This document shows positions 33,185 through 41,945 of a DNA stretch of 64,000 bases, in pieces. The DNA comes from Gaiellasilicea sp033857955 (GTDB taxonomy: Bacteria; Actinomycetota; Thermoleophilia; Gaiellales; Gaiellaceae): positions 17,303 to 81,302 of the forward strand of contig JAWVCW010000033.1 in the NCBI GenBank assembly GCA_033857955.1, written 5' to 3'. A model generated the notes under the pieces. That model did no database searches. It was given only the letters and a program-made list of their open reading frames with translations, and was not told where the DNA came from. How positions within the stretch are numbered: the stretch's first letter is position 1; each line of letters begins with the position of its first letter. The position numbers and the translations under genes are program-made.

Positions 33185-33757
33185 ATGCCTCTGGGGCCGA
33201 ATGTCGTGCCTGGTCGGCCGAACTGGCTGACTGCCGGGACGAGGCACATGCTCGTCCTGATCGCGGCGATCGTTGCCATCGAGATGATCCCCGTTCGGCT
33301 GACGGTCGAGCGCGCGTGGTGGATCTTCGGCATCGGCGCGGTCGCTCCCGTGGTGCTCGGCGCGCTGTTTGGCTTGCGGCGGTCTGCGGCCGGTCTGCCC
33401 GTACTCGGGAGATCCGTGCGGCTGACCGACGCGGTCCTCGTTCGCTTCCGGCATGTCGGGCTGCCGCTTCTTGGACTGGCGTTCTTCGTCTTCTGGACGC
33501 TCCTCTACACCGGCCTCTGGGCTGCCAGCCCGCATGAGGCATTCGGCGGCGTCAGCGACAGGCCGCGGCTTGCGGACTTCTTCTACTACGCCGTGTCGAC
33601 GGCGTTCACGTCGCCGCCCGAAGGGATCTCTGCGGGCTCGCGCGGAGTGCGAAGCGCGACGATGATCGAGCTCTTCACCGCGCTCGCACTGATCAGCGTC
33701 TACCTGTCGAGCTTCGTCGACTGGCAACGGACGCGAGCTCGCGAAGACACGGGCTAG
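33185..33757 (+). CDS. Membrane protein resembling a two-TM ion channel with a degenerate pore
   Basis: 190 residues. Hydrophobic segments at about 22-40, 45-63, 92-112 and 160-178. The last two flank DFFYYAVSTAFTSPPEGISA, in the position of a K+-channel pore helix and filter, followed by GxRG and a final helix as in Ion_trans_2 proteins. The TVGYG filter is absent (FTSPPEG). It sits on the strand opposite to trp genes, five bases from trpB's end and five from trpA's start, thus splitting the trp cluster. Function uncertain. Confidence 0.7.
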   Translation: MPLGPNVVPGRPNWLTAGTRHMLVLIAAIVAIEMIPVRLTVERAWWIFGIGAVAPVVLGALFGLRRSAAGLPVLGRSVRLTDAVLVRFRHVGLPLLGLAFFVFWTLLYTGLWAASPHEAFGGVSDRPRLADFFYYAVSTAFTSPPEGISAGSRGVRSATMIELFTALALISVYLSSFVDWQRTRAREDTG

Positions 33758-33762
33758 GCAGC

Positions 33763-34878
33763 TCACGGACGGGCGAGAACCTCGGCCAGGTCCTTGTCGC
33801 CGCGGCCGGAGAGGCAGACCACGACCAGCTCGCCCTCCACATCGTCGACCCGGGCCAGAGCGTGCGAAGGCTCGAGCGCGGGGATGATCCCCTCGGTGCG
33901 CGTGAGCCGCCGGAACGCGGCGAGCGCCTCGTCGTCGGTCGTGCCGACGTAGCGGGCCCGGCCGGAGTCACGCAAGTGGGCATGTTCGGGCCCGACGCCG
34001 GGGTAGTCGAGCCCGGCCGAGATCGAGTGCGCGTCGGCGATCTGGCCGTCCTCGTCTGCGAGCACCGAGGAACGGGAGCCGTGGAGGACGCCGGCGCGGC
34101 CCGTGCCGAGGCTCGCTGCACCGGCAGCCTCGACGCCGACGAGCTCGACCTCCGCGTCGTCGAGGAAGCCGGCGAACACTCCGATCGCGTTCGAGCCGCC
34201 TCCGACGCAGGCGATCACGGTGTCCGGCAGCCTGCCCTCGGCCTCGAGCACCTGAGCGCGGGTTTCGCGGCCGATCACGGCCTGCAGCTCCCGGACGATC
34301 GCGGGGTAGGGCGCGGGGCCGACGCAGGAGCCGATCAGGTAATGGGTCGTCTCGACGTTCGTGATCCAGTCGCGGATCGCCTCACTCGTCGCCTCCTTGA
34401 GCGTCTTCGTGCCGAACTCGACCGGCCGCACCTCAGCGCCGAGGAGTCCCATCCGCTCGACGTTCGGGCTCTGGCGGCGCATGTCCTCGGCGCCCATGTA
34501 GACGACGCACTCGAGCCCGAAACGGGCGCAGACGGTGGCCGTAGCGACGCCGTGCTGACCCGCGCCCGTCTCGGCGACGATCCGGTTCTTGCCCAGACGG
34601 CGGGCGAGGACGGCCTGGCCGAGCGCGTTGTTCAGCTTGTGCGCGCCGGTGTGCAGGAGGTCTTCGCGCTTCAGGTAGAGGCGCTTGTCCGGCGCAAATC
34701 GCTCGGCGCGGGTCAGCGGCGTCGGCCGGCCTGCGTAGTTGACCGCGAGCTCGTCGAGCTCGGCGCGGTAGCTCGGGTCTGCGAGCGCGTCCTCCCAGGC
34801 GGCCGTCAGCTCGTCGAGGGCGGGGATCAGCGTCTCCGGGACGTAGCGGCCGCCGTACGTTCCGTAGGTGCTAGCCAT
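33763..34878 (-). CDS. trpB: Tryptophan synthase beta subunit
   Basis: 371 residues from ATG 34878 (MASTYGTYGGRYVPETL). PLP Lys81 lies in HTGAHKLNNA; the substrate block ETGAGQHGVATAT, the phosphate-binding GGGSNA and the C-terminal LSGRGDKD are all canonical. The length is slightly below the usual 390-400 because the N-terminus is short. It overlaps the trpCF end by eight bases. Longer in-frame extensions to 35298 are shadow sequence through trpCF. Confidence 0.97.
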   Translation of the reverse strand: MASTYGTYGGRYVPETLIPALDELTAAWEDALADPSYRAELDELAVNYAGRPTPLTRAERFAPDKRLYLKREDLLHTGAHKLNNALGQAVLARRLGKNRIVAETGAGQHGVATATVCARFGLECVVYMGAEDMRRQSPNVERMGLLGAEVRPVEFGTKTLKEATSEAIRDWITNVETTHYLIGSCVGPAPYPAIVRELQAVIGRETRAQVLEAEGRLPDTVIACVGGGSNAIGVFAGFLDDAEVELVGVEAAGAASLGTGRAGVLHGSRSSVLADEDGQIADAHSISAGLDYPGVGPEHAHLRDSGRARYVGTTDDEALAAFRRLTRTEGIIPALEPSHALARVDDVEGELVVVCLSGRGDKDLAEVLARP

Positions 34879-36028
34879 GGGCAGCCTCGACGTAGGCGCG
34901 GACCTTCTCGGGATCCTTGATCCCCGGCTCGGTCTCCAGACGCGAGCTCGCGTCCACCGCCCAGGGACGGACGTGCCGGATCGCCTCGCCGACGTTGTCG
35001 GCTGCGAGCCTGCCGGCGAGCACGACCCGGCCAGGGGAGGCCGCCGCGCGGTCCCAGTGGTCGGGGTCGTCCTGTTGCCAGGGAAGGTCGAGCAGCCGCG
35101 CGACCTCCTCGCCCTCGCGCAGAAGCACCGCGTCGCGGCCGCGGACGGCGCCCTCGCTGCGCTCGTGCACCTGATCGAGCGCCGCGCCGCTCGCACGCGC
35201 TTCGCCGACCCAGACGGCGACGGCGAGCAGCTCGTCCGGGACCGACAGAACCTCCCTCGCAGCGCGCGGGCTCTCGGGGGCGAGGATGAAGCCCGCAAGG
35301 TCGGCGCCCGCGTCGGCTGCGACGGCGACGTCCTCTTCGCGCGTCAGACCGCACACCTTGACGAGCGGCCGCGCCAGGAGGTGGCGCAGCATGGCCGCCG
35401 GATCGGGTGCCTGCATCAGCGCCGAGCCGACGAGGATCGCATCGGCGCCTGCGAGCTCGGCGGCTGCGCCCTGTGCGCGCGTCCGCACGCCGCTCTCGGC
35501 GATCGCGACCCGGTCGGGTGGAATCCGCGCGACGAGCGCCAGTTGCGTTGCACGGTCGATCTCGAACGTCGACAGGTCACGGGCGTTGACGCCGATCACG
35601 GGTGCCCCGTGCATGACAGCACGCTCGAGCTCGTCGGCGTCGTGCGCTTCGACGAGCGTGTCGAGGCCGAGCTTGCCGGCCAGGCCCAGCAGCAGCCGCA
35701 TCCGATCGTCGTCGAGGTCACGAAGCAGCAGCAGCACTGCGTCCGCTCCTGCCTCCTTTGCGGTGCGCAGGTGCTCCTCGGTCGAGAAGAATCCCTTGGC
35801 GAGCAGCGGCACGCCGGTCGCCGCACGCGCGGCACGCAGGTCATCCCAGTCGCCGCCGAAGAGCTCGTCCACGAGCACCGAGACCGCTGCTGCGCCCGCG
35901 TGGGCGTACGCCGCCGCGAGCTCCGCGGGATCGGCGTCCGGGCGGATGTCGCCGAGCGAGGGCGAGCGCCGCTTGATCTCGGCGATCGCACCGAGCCCGG
36001 GGCCGGTGAGTGCATCCTCAAACCGCAT
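34871..36028 (-). CDS. trpCF: Bifunctional indole-3-glycerol-phosphate synthase / phosphoribosylanthranilate isomerase
   Basis: 385 residues, two TIM barrels. Residues 1 to about 222 are IGPS (IAEIKRRSPS with catalytic Lys, LAKGFF, GVNARDLSTF, AESGVRT). Residues from about 223 on are PRAI (VKVCGLTREEDVAVAADAGA with catalytic Cys, later WAVDASSRLETEPGIKD). The fused order is as in E. coli TrpCF. Many actinobacteria lack trpF and use PriA, so the fusion is notable. It overlaps trpD by 11 bases. Confidence 0.95.
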   Translation of the reverse strand: MRFEDALTGPGLGAIAEIKRRSPSLGDIRPDADPAELAAAYAHAGAAAVSVLVDELFGGDWDDLRAARAATGVPLLAKGFFSTEEHLRTAKEAGADAVLLLLRDLDDDRMRLLLGLAGKLGLDTLVEAHDADELERAVMHGAPVIGVNARDLSTFEIDRATQLALVARIPPDRVAIAESGVRTRAQGAAAELAGADAILVGSALMQAPDPAAMLRHLLARPLVKVCGLTREEDVAVAADAGADLAGFILAPESPRAAREVLSVPDELLAVAVWVGEARASGAALDQVHERSEGAVRGRDAVLLREGEEVARLLDLPWQQDDPDHWDRAAASPGRVVLAGRLAADNVGEAIRHVRPWAVDASSRLETEPGIKDPEKVRAYVEAAHG

Positions 36029-37031
36029 GCGTGAACCTTGCCAGCTCGTCGAGTCGCACGGCCGCGTCGCCCGAGTCGATCGCCCGGCGGGCGAGCTCGA
36101 GCCCTTCGCGCAGGTCCTCCGCGTGCCCGGCGGCTGCGATCGCTCCGGCCGCGTTCAGCAGGATCGCGTCACGCCGGCCCCCGTTGGCGCCGGCGAAGAC
36201 CTCGCGGATCGCCTCTGCGTTCTCGGCCGGCGAGCCTCCGCGCAACTCCGCCGGGTCGCAACGCGAAATCCCGAGATCGATCGGATCGATTACGCGCTCC
36301 CGCACCTCGCCGTCGACGACCTCGCACACCTCGTTCGGGCCGGCCGGCGAGAGCTCGTCGATGCCGTGTGCGCCGTGGACGACGAACGCGCGCCGCGCGC
36401 CGAGCTGCGCCAGCACCTCGGCGAGTGTTCGCACGAGCGACGCCGAGTAGACGCCGATCACCTGCGCACGGGCGCCGGCAGGGTTGGTGAGCGGGCCGAG
36501 CACGTTGAACACGGTACGCGCGCCGAGCTCCCGCCGCACGGGTGCCGCGTGGCGCATCGCGGGGTGGTGCGCGGGCGCGAACATGAAGCCGAAGCCGAGC
36601 TCGTCGATCGACTGCGCGATTCGCTCCGGCGGTTGCTTGAGCTGGAAGCCGAGCGCCTCGAGCACGTCGGCGGAGCCGGAAGCGGACGAGACCGCGCGGT
36701 TGCCGTGCTTCGCGACGCCTGCGCCGGCGGCCGCAGCGACGATCGCCGCCGCGGTCGAGATGTTGATCGTGCTGGCGCCGTCGCCCCCGGTGCCGGCGGT
36801 GTCGACGAGGTCGTCCCGATGCGGCCGGACAGGCAGGACGTGTTCGCGCATCGCCTCGGCGCACCCGGCGATCTCGTCCGCGCTCTCGCCCTTGAGCCGC
36901 AGGGCGACGAGGAAGCCGCCGATCTGCGCCTGCGTCGCTTCGCCACGCATGATCTCGTCCATCACGTCGCGTGCTTGCGAGCGCGGCAGGTGACGGCCTT
37001 CGAGGAGCTCGGCGAGAGCTGCCTGGATCAT
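36018..37031 (-). CDS. trpD: Anthranilate phosphoribosyltransferase
   Basis: 337 residues. PRPP-binding GTGGDGASTINISTAAA at about 81-97, KHGNRAVSSASGSADVLEALG and the anthranilate-site region MFAPAHHPAM, R for NVLGPLTNPA are all in standard order. It overlaps trpG by four bases (ATGA), indicating translational coupling within the operon. Confidence 0.97.
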   Translation of the reverse strand: MIQAALAELLEGRHLPRSQARDVMDEIMRGEATQAQIGGFLVALRLKGESADEIAGCAEAMREHVLPVRPHRDDLVDTAGTGGDGASTINISTAAAIVAAAAGAGVAKHGNRAVSSASGSADVLEALGFQLKQPPERIAQSIDELGFGFMFAPAHHPAMRHAAPVRRELGARTVFNVLGPLTNPAGARAQVIGVYSASLVRTLAEVLAQLGARRAFVVHGAHGIDELSPAGPNEVCEVVDGEVRERVIDPIDLGISRCDPAELRGGSPAENAEAIREVFAGANGGRRDAILLNAAGAIAAAGHAEDLREGLELARRAIDSGDAAVRLDELARFTHAV

Positions 37032-37585
37032 CGGGAGAGGAAGTTCTCCGCGAGCTCGTGCCCGAGCGGTGTGAGGACGCTCTCGGGATGGAACTGGACG
37101 CCCTCGATCGGGAGCTCGCGATGACGGACGCCCATCACCTCTCCGTCCGGCGTCCGCGCGGTCACCTCGAGCTCCGCGGGCACGGTCAGCGCGGCGAGGG
37201 AGTGGTAGCGGCCGGCCTCGAAGTTCGCCGGCAGTCCGGCGAAGATCCCCTTGCCGTCGTGGTCGATGGGGGACGACTTCCCGTGCAGGAGCGCGCGGGC
37301 CTGGCCGACCTCGCCGCCGAACGCCTCCACGATCGCCTGGTGGCCGAGGCAGACACCGAGCGTGCGGACGTGCGGGCCCAACCGGCGGATCACCTCGACC
37401 GAGACGCCCGCGTCGGGCGGGCGGCCGGGGCCGGGGGAGATGACGAGGTGCGAGGGCGTGAGGCGCTCAGCCTCGTCGGGTGTGATCGCGTCGTTCCGGA
37501 ACACCTGCACGTCCGCGCCGAGCTCTTGGAAGAGGTGGACGAGGTTGTAGGTGAAGCTGTCGTAATTGTCGATGACGAGGAGCAT
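37028..37585 (-). CDS. trpG: Anthranilate synthase glutamine amidotransferase component
   Basis: 185 residues. Class I amidotransferase triad: Cys79 in GVCLGHQ and the His/Glu pair in VQFHPESV (about 168-172). N-terminal LLVIDNYDSFTYNLVH and the GPG turn (SPGPGRP) are typical of TrpG/PabA. It follows trpE without a gap and supplies ammonia to TrpE. A shared role in folate (PabA) cannot be excluded because no separate pabA is seen. Confidence 0.95.
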   Translation of the reverse strand: MLLVIDNYDSFTYNLVHLFQELGADVQVFRNDAITPDEAERLTPSHLVISPGPGRPPDAGVSVEVIRRLGPHVRTLGVCLGHQAIVEAFGGEVGQARALLHGKSSPIDHDGKGIFAGLPANFEAGRYHSLAALTVPAELEVTARTPDGEVMGVRHRELPIEGVQFHPESVLTPLGHELAENFLSR

Positions 37586-38818
37586 TCAGGCACCCTTCTC
37601 GGCGAGGTCGATCGCAGCCTCGAGCGCGGCAAGCTTGTTCAGACACTCGCGGTGCTCGGCGGCTGGATCCGAGTCTGCCACGATCCCGGCCCCTGCCTGC
37701 AATCGCGCCACTCCGTCGCTGAGGGCGATCGTACGGATCGCGATGCACGTGTCCATCGTCCCGCCTGGGAGAACGTAGCCGACCGCACCGGCGTACGGGC
37801 CGCGCCGGTAGCCCTCGAGCTCCGAGACGATCTGCATCGCACGCACCTTCGGCGCGCCCGAGACGGTGCCGGCGGGGAAGGCGGCGCGCAGGAGGTCGAA
37901 CGGCGTCACATCGTCACGGAGCTCGCCGATCACCTCGGAGACGAGGTGCGTGACGTGCGAGAACCGCTCGGGCTCGAGGAAGCGCGCGACCTTGACGCTC
38001 CCGGGCTCGCAGACGCGTGAGAGGTCGTTGCGGCCGAGGTCGACGAGCATCACATGCTCGGCGCGGTCCTTCTCCGAGTCGAGCAGCCGCTCGGCGTCGC
38101 CCTCTCCAGGCTCTGTCGTGCCCGCGATCGGGTTCAGGCTCGCCATCCCGCTCTCGCACTTGACCAGCGTCTCGGGCGAGGAGCCGATCAGCGCGAGCCC
38201 CTCGAGCTCGAGCAGGAAGAGGTAGGGAGAGGGATTGACGCGGCGGAGCGCCCGGTAGAGCTGGAGCGCAGAGGCGGACGTCGTTCGCTCGGCGCGCTGC
38301 GAGAGGACGACCTGGAACGCATCGCCGGCCCGGATCAGCTCCTTGATCCGCCGCACGCCTTCTTCGTAGGTGGCCCGGTCGGGGTAGCGCCGCACCTCGC
38401 CGCCGGCGGAGAGATTGTGTTCCTGTAACACAATCTCCGTTTCGAGCCGGGTCGCGATCGCCTCCGGGTCGCCGGCGAGCACATCGGCGGTGCCGCTGCC
38501 GTGATCGAAGCGGACGAGCGTCTCGGCCACGACGAACCGGCTCTCCGGAAGGTCAGGGCCGGCGGCCGGACGAGGCACCGTCGGCTCGAGCTTCGCCACG
38601 TGGTCGTAGGAGAGGTACCCGACGACCGGCTCGTCGAGGCTCTCCGCCTCGTCGAACGTGACGAGGCGCGAGCCGGAGCCGATGAACGAGTGCCGGCCGA
38701 GCCGTCCCTGCTCGACGGACTCGAGCAGGAAGCTCGCAGGGGCGCCCGCCCGCAGGCGGAGATATGCGCCGAGCGGGGTGAGCAGGTCGGTCGGGATCGG
38801 CGAAGTCGTCACGTCCAT
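37586..38818 (-). CDS. trpE: Anthranilate synthase component I
   Basis: 410 residues from ATG 38818, compact compared with about 500 in many TrpE. FLLESVEQG near 30-40 is the Trp-feedback region; chorismate-binding blocks GDAFQVVLSQR, NPIAGTTEPGEGD, RAEHVMLVDLGRNDLSRVC, GTVSGAPKVRAM and GAVGYVLPGG follow. Residues IVLQEHNL in the interdomain linker are encoded by a stem-loop repeat (38411-38437) that also occurs twice near 47.1 kb. It is first gene of trpEGD-CF-B. Confidence 0.94.
   Translation of the reverse strand: MDVTTSPIPTDLLTPLGAYLRLRAGAPASFLLESVEQGRLGRHSFIGSGSRLVTFDEAESLDEPVVGYLSYDHVAKLEPTVPRPAAGPDLPESRFVVAETLVRFDHGSGTADVLAGDPEAIATRLETEIVLQEHNLSAGGEVRRYPDRATYEEGVRRIKELIRAGDAFQVVLSQRAERTTSASALQLYRALRRVNPSPYLFLLELEGLALIGSSPETLVKCESGMASLNPIAGTTEPGEGDAERLLDSEKDRAEHVMLVDLGRNDLSRVCEPGSVKVARFLEPERFSHVTHLVSEVIGELRDDVTPFDLLRAAFPAGTVSGAPKVRAMQIVSELEGYRRGPYAGAVGYVLPGGTMDTCIAIRTIALSDGVARLQAGAGIVADSDPAAEHRECLNKLAALEAAIDLAEKGA
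38411..38437. repeat. Stem-loop repeat, copy A (inside trpE)
   Basis: Perfect 11-base inverted repeat (GAGATTGTGTT / AACACAATCTC) around a CCTGT loop. The inner part GTGTT-CCTGT-AACAC is shared with copies B and C; the outer stem differs but stays complementary. The copy is read through in frame by trpE. Confidence 0.9.
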
Positions 38819-38831
38819 AGACTGCCCGCAA

Positions 38832-39842
38832 ATGCCGTTGCCAGATGTCCTGAACGCGCTTCTCCGCGCGCACGGCCCGTCGGGCCATGAGCAGCTCGCG
38901 TTCGACGTCGTGCGCGAGGCGGTCGGCGAGGTCGCAGACGTGGAGACCGATTCCATCGGCAACATCGTCGCGCGGCGGCGGGCGGAAGGCCCGCTGATCG
39001 CCTTCGTCGCGCACCTCGACGTGATCGGGCTGGCCGTCGCGCACATCTCGGAGGACGGCCTGATCGCCGCCCATCGGCTTGGAAGCTGGCGCGCGAACGT
39101 CGCCTACGGGCAGCGGGTCGAGATCCGGACGAGGAAGGGCGCAGTCCAGGGCGTGATCGCGCGGAAGCTGAAGGACAACGAGAAGGTCGAGTGGGAGCAG
39201 CTCTACGTCGACATCGGCGCGCGGAACGGAAAGGAGGCGGGCGCGCTCGTCGAGATCGGCGACCCGATCGTCGTCGTGGCGCCGCCGGTCGAGCTCGCCG
39301 GCGGGCGCATCTCTTCCCGGAGCCTCGACAACCGCGCCGGCGTCTACGTCGGGCTCGAGGCGCTGCGGCGGATCGAGGGCGCGAACGTCGCCGTCGTCGG
39401 CGCCGCCCAGGAGGAGCTGGGGGCGCAGGGCGCTCAGGCGGCCGTGCACGCGCTGCGGCCGGACGTCGTCATCGCACTCGACGTCACGTACGCGACCGAC
39501 GTGCCGGGCGACGACGCCGCAACCGGCGGCCACCACGTGCTCGGTGGCGGCCCGGCGATCTTCCGCGGCCCGGCCGTCAACCCCCGAGTGTTCGAGCTGC
39601 TGCTCGACGCGGCGCGGGCTGAGGGCATCGACTACACCGTCGAGGCCGGGATGAAGAGCTACACGGACGCCGACGTCACCTTCGCCTCGCGCGATGGCGT
39701 CCCCACGGGCCTCGTCTCGATCCCGCTCCGGAACATGCACTCCCCGATCGAGATCGTCGAGCTCTCGGATCTCGAGGCGTGCATCCGGTTGCTCGTCGCC
39801 TTCGCGGGGCGAGTGCGGCCCGGCGACTCGTACGACCGCTAG
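38832..39842 (+). CDS. M42-family metallopeptidase (glutamyl aminopeptidase/endoglucanase-like)
   Basis: 336 residues from ATG 38832, 13 bases from the divergent trpE start. Metal ligands of the M42 family: His61/Asp63 (AHLDVIG), Asp in RSLDNRAG, Glu-Glu in AAQEELGAQGA, Asp in ALDVTYATD, and His in RNMHSPIE. M42 enzymes form large tetrahedral aminopeptidase complexes. Frames extending upstream to 38658 only run antisense through trpE. Confidence 0.92.
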   Translation: MPLPDVLNALLRAHGPSGHEQLAFDVVREAVGEVADVETDSIGNIVARRRAEGPLIAFVAHLDVIGLAVAHISEDGLIAAHRLGSWRANVAYGQRVEIRTRKGAVQGVIARKLKDNEKVEWEQLYVDIGARNGKEAGALVEIGDPIVVVAPPVELAGGRISSRSLDNRAGVYVGLEALRRIEGANVAVVGAAQEELGAQGAQAAVHALRPDVVIALDVTYATDVPGDDAATGGHHVLGGGPAIFRGPAVNPRVFELLLDAARAEGIDYTVEAGMKSYTDADVTFASRDGVPTGLVSIPLRNMHSPIEIVELSDLEACIRLLVAFAGRVRPGDSYDR

Positions 39843-39851
39843 ATTCAGCGC

Positions 39852-41018
39852 ATGACCCGGTCCGTCATCGTCTCCGCAGTCCGCACGCCGTTCGGCAAGC
39901 TCGGCGGTGGCCTTGCGGGCCATCAGGCGACCGAGCTCGGGTCGATCGCGATCAGGGCGGCACTCGAGCGCATCGGCCTCGAGGCGGACGAGCCCGAGTA
40001 CGTGATCATGGGCCAGGTGCTGCAGGCCGGCGCCGGCCAGGCTCCTGCGCGCCAGGCCGCGATCGGAGCAGGCCTGCCGAAGGAGACGCCGGCGGACACG
40101 ATCAACAAGGTCTGCGCCTCGTCGATCCGCGCCGTCCAGATCGCCGACACGATGATCCGGGCGGGCGACCGCGAGGTGATCGTCACGGGCGGGATGGAGT
40201 CGATGTCGAATGCGCCCTACCTGCTGAAGAAAGCTCGGTTCGGCTACCGGCTCGGACACGGCGAGGTGCTCGACTCGATGATCTTCGACGGGCTCACCGA
40301 CGCCTACGACTCGCTGCACATGGTCCAGCACAACTCGCTGGTCTCGCGCGAGCTCGGGATCAGCCGCGAGGAGCAGGACGCGTGGGCGTTTCGGTCGCAG
40401 CAGCGCGCGGCCGCGGCGCAGGCCCAAGGGCGCTACGAGGACGAGATCGTTGCTGTACCGACCAAAACCGGGGGCGTCGTGACCGCCGACGAGAGCATCC
40501 GCCCGGACACGACGCTCGAGTCGCTCGCGAAGCTGAAGCCCGTGTTCGATCCCGAAGGGACGACGACGGCCGGGAACGCTCCGGGGGTGAACGACGGCGC
40601 CTCGTGCGTGATCGTGACGTCCGAGGAGTTCGCGCAACGCCGCGGCCTCGAGATCCTGGGGACGATCGTCTCGCAGGGCTACGTCGCCGATGACTTCGCG
40701 TATCTGGTGCGGACGCCGGCCAATGCCGCAGCGGTCGCCCTCGAAAAGGCTGGGAAGAGCATCGACGACGTCAAGCGGGTCGAGATCAACGAGGCCTTCG
40801 CATCGGTCGCGCTCAACTCGACGCGGCTGCTGGGCGCCGACGAGGAGATCGTGAACGTGAACGGCGGCGCTGTCGCGCTCGGACACCCGATCGGAGCCTC
40901 GGGTGGCCGGATCGTCGGCTCGCTGGTGCGCGAGCTGCGGCGCAACGGGGGCGGCCTCGGCCTCGCCGCGATCTGCTCCGGCGGCGGCCAGGGCGACGCA
41001 CTCCTGATCGACGTGTAG
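39852..41018 (+). CDS. Acetyl-CoA C-acetyltransferase (thiolase)
   Basis: 388 residues. Nucleophile Cys88 in INKVCASSIRAVQ, VNGGAVALGHPIGASGGRI with the His, and the second Cys in AICSGGGQGDA mark a complete type II thiolase. It interconverts acetyl-CoA and acetoacetyl-CoA. It starts nine bases after the M42 gene, and the matching 3-hydroxyacyl-CoA dehydrogenase and acyl-CoA dehydrogenase genes occur within 8 kb, consistent with short-chain acyl-CoA metabolism. Confidence 0.95.
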   Translation: MTRSVIVSAVRTPFGKLGGGLAGHQATELGSIAIRAALERIGLEADEPEYVIMGQVLQAGAGQAPARQAAIGAGLPKETPADTINKVCASSIRAVQIADTMIRAGDREVIVTGGMESMSNAPYLLKKARFGYRLGHGEVLDSMIFDGLTDAYDSLHMVQHNSLVSRELGISREEQDAWAFRSQQRAAAAQAQGRYEDEIVAVPTKTGGVVTADESIRPDTTLESLAKLKPVFDPEGTTTAGNAPGVNDGASCVIVTSEEFAQRRGLEILGTIVSQGYVADDFAYLVRTPANAAAVALEKAGKSIDDVKRVEINEAFASVALNSTRLLGADEEIVNVNGGAVALGHPIGASGGRIVGSLVRELRRNGGGLGLAAICSGGGQGDALLIDV

Positions 41019-41052
41019 ACAAGCAAAACTCTATCTATGTAGACTTTCGGAC

Positions 41053-41349
41053 GTGCCTCGCCGTCCGGACACCTCGCCCCAGACGCTCACCGTCTTTCGC
41101 GCCTTCCTCGGCGGCGCCTGGCGCTACGGCTACGACCTCTCCCGCGAGACAGGCATCCCGTCCGGGACGCTGTATCCGATCCTGATCCGCCTGAGCGGCC
41201 GGGGCCTGCTCGAGGCGCGCTGGGAAGAGGCGGAGAACGGCAAGCGGCGGCGCAGCTACCGGCTGACCGGCGAAGGCGTTGCCTACGCGGACGCGCGGCT
41301 CGCCGAGCAGCGGCCGTCGACCTCGACCGCGGTGGCGGCACGGGCGTGA
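41053..41349 (+). CDS. PadR-family transcriptional regulator
   Basis: 98 residues from GTG 41053. Winged helix: LTVFRAFLGGAWRYGYDLSRETGIPSGTLYP (in parts) and RLSGRGLLEARWEEAENGKRRRSYRLTGEG, the PadR signature wing. The C-terminal dimerisation helix is short. The 30 bases before it are unusually AT-rich (AAAACTCTATCTATGTAGA), a likely promoter/operator zone. It is coupled to the following membrane gene. Confidence 0.9.
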   Translation: MPRRPDTSPQTLTVFRAFLGGAWRYGYDLSRETGIPSGTLYPILIRLSGRGLLEARWEEAENGKRRRSYRLTGEGVAYADARLAEQRPSTSTAVAARA

Positions 41350-41936
41350 AGGCTGTCGCGCGGATCCTGCTGCGAGGCGCGCTCGTGCTGCTGCCGCGCG
41401 ACCGCAGGGAGTGGGCCGACGCGATTCTCGCGGAGCTCGAGGAGACCCGCGGCGGGCTCGAGAGCCTGCGCTGGGCGCTCGGTGGCATCAAGGTGATCCT
41501 GCTGTCGCCGCACGGGCTCGCCCGGCTTGCCGCGCTGGGAGTCGTCGTCGGGGTCGTCGGCGGCACGCTCGGAAACCACGAGGTCTTCATGCGGGTGCGT
41601 GACGCCGGTTACGGCAGCTGGCAGCCGGCGATCGCGTTCGCGCTGCCATCCGCACTCGCCGGCCTTCTCGCTGCTCTCCTGGTTCTGCGCCGACACCGGC
41701 TCGCGGTCCACGCGGCCCTCGCGTTCCTCGCAGTCGTCTGCGTCAGCTCGGCGATCTCGCTCGCGAACGTCTCGCCCGTCAAGCCGTTCCTCGAGGACTG
41801 GCAGGCGGCAACGGCGTCGAGCGATCCGCGAGCGGCACATCACGCGGACGAATTGCGCTGGAACGCGGCGATCGGGGCACTCGGCGCGGCGCTCGTCCTC
41901 CTCCTCACAGCGAGGCGGCAGGCCCGGCGCGACTAG
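41346..41936 (+). CDS. Membrane protein downstream of PadR
   Basis: 196 residues, start GTG overlapping the PadR stop (GTGA). N-terminal soluble part LLPRDRREWADAILAELEET...LRWALGGIKV is a motif I associate with membrane proteins encoded next to PadR or ECF regulators. Four hydrophobic segments follow (about 58-75, 93-113, 118-138, 172-188). The specific role is unknown; the pairing suggests the PadR protein controls it. Confidence 0.75.
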   Translation: MKAVARILLRGALVLLPRDRREWADAILAELEETRGGLESLRWALGGIKVILLSPHGLARLAALGVVVGVVGGTLGNHEVFMRVRDAGYGSWQPAIAFALPSALAGLLAALLVLRRHRLAVHAALAFLAVVCVSSAISLANVSPVKPFLEDWQAATASSDPRAAHHADELRWNAAIGALGAALVLLLTARRQARRD

Positions 41937-41945
41937 TCTCACGGC

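Noticed and set aside
33180..33542. N-terminal extension of TrpA
   Set aside because: The extension is antisense to the channel-like gene and contains Arg/Ser-rich shadow sequence without TrpA similarity.
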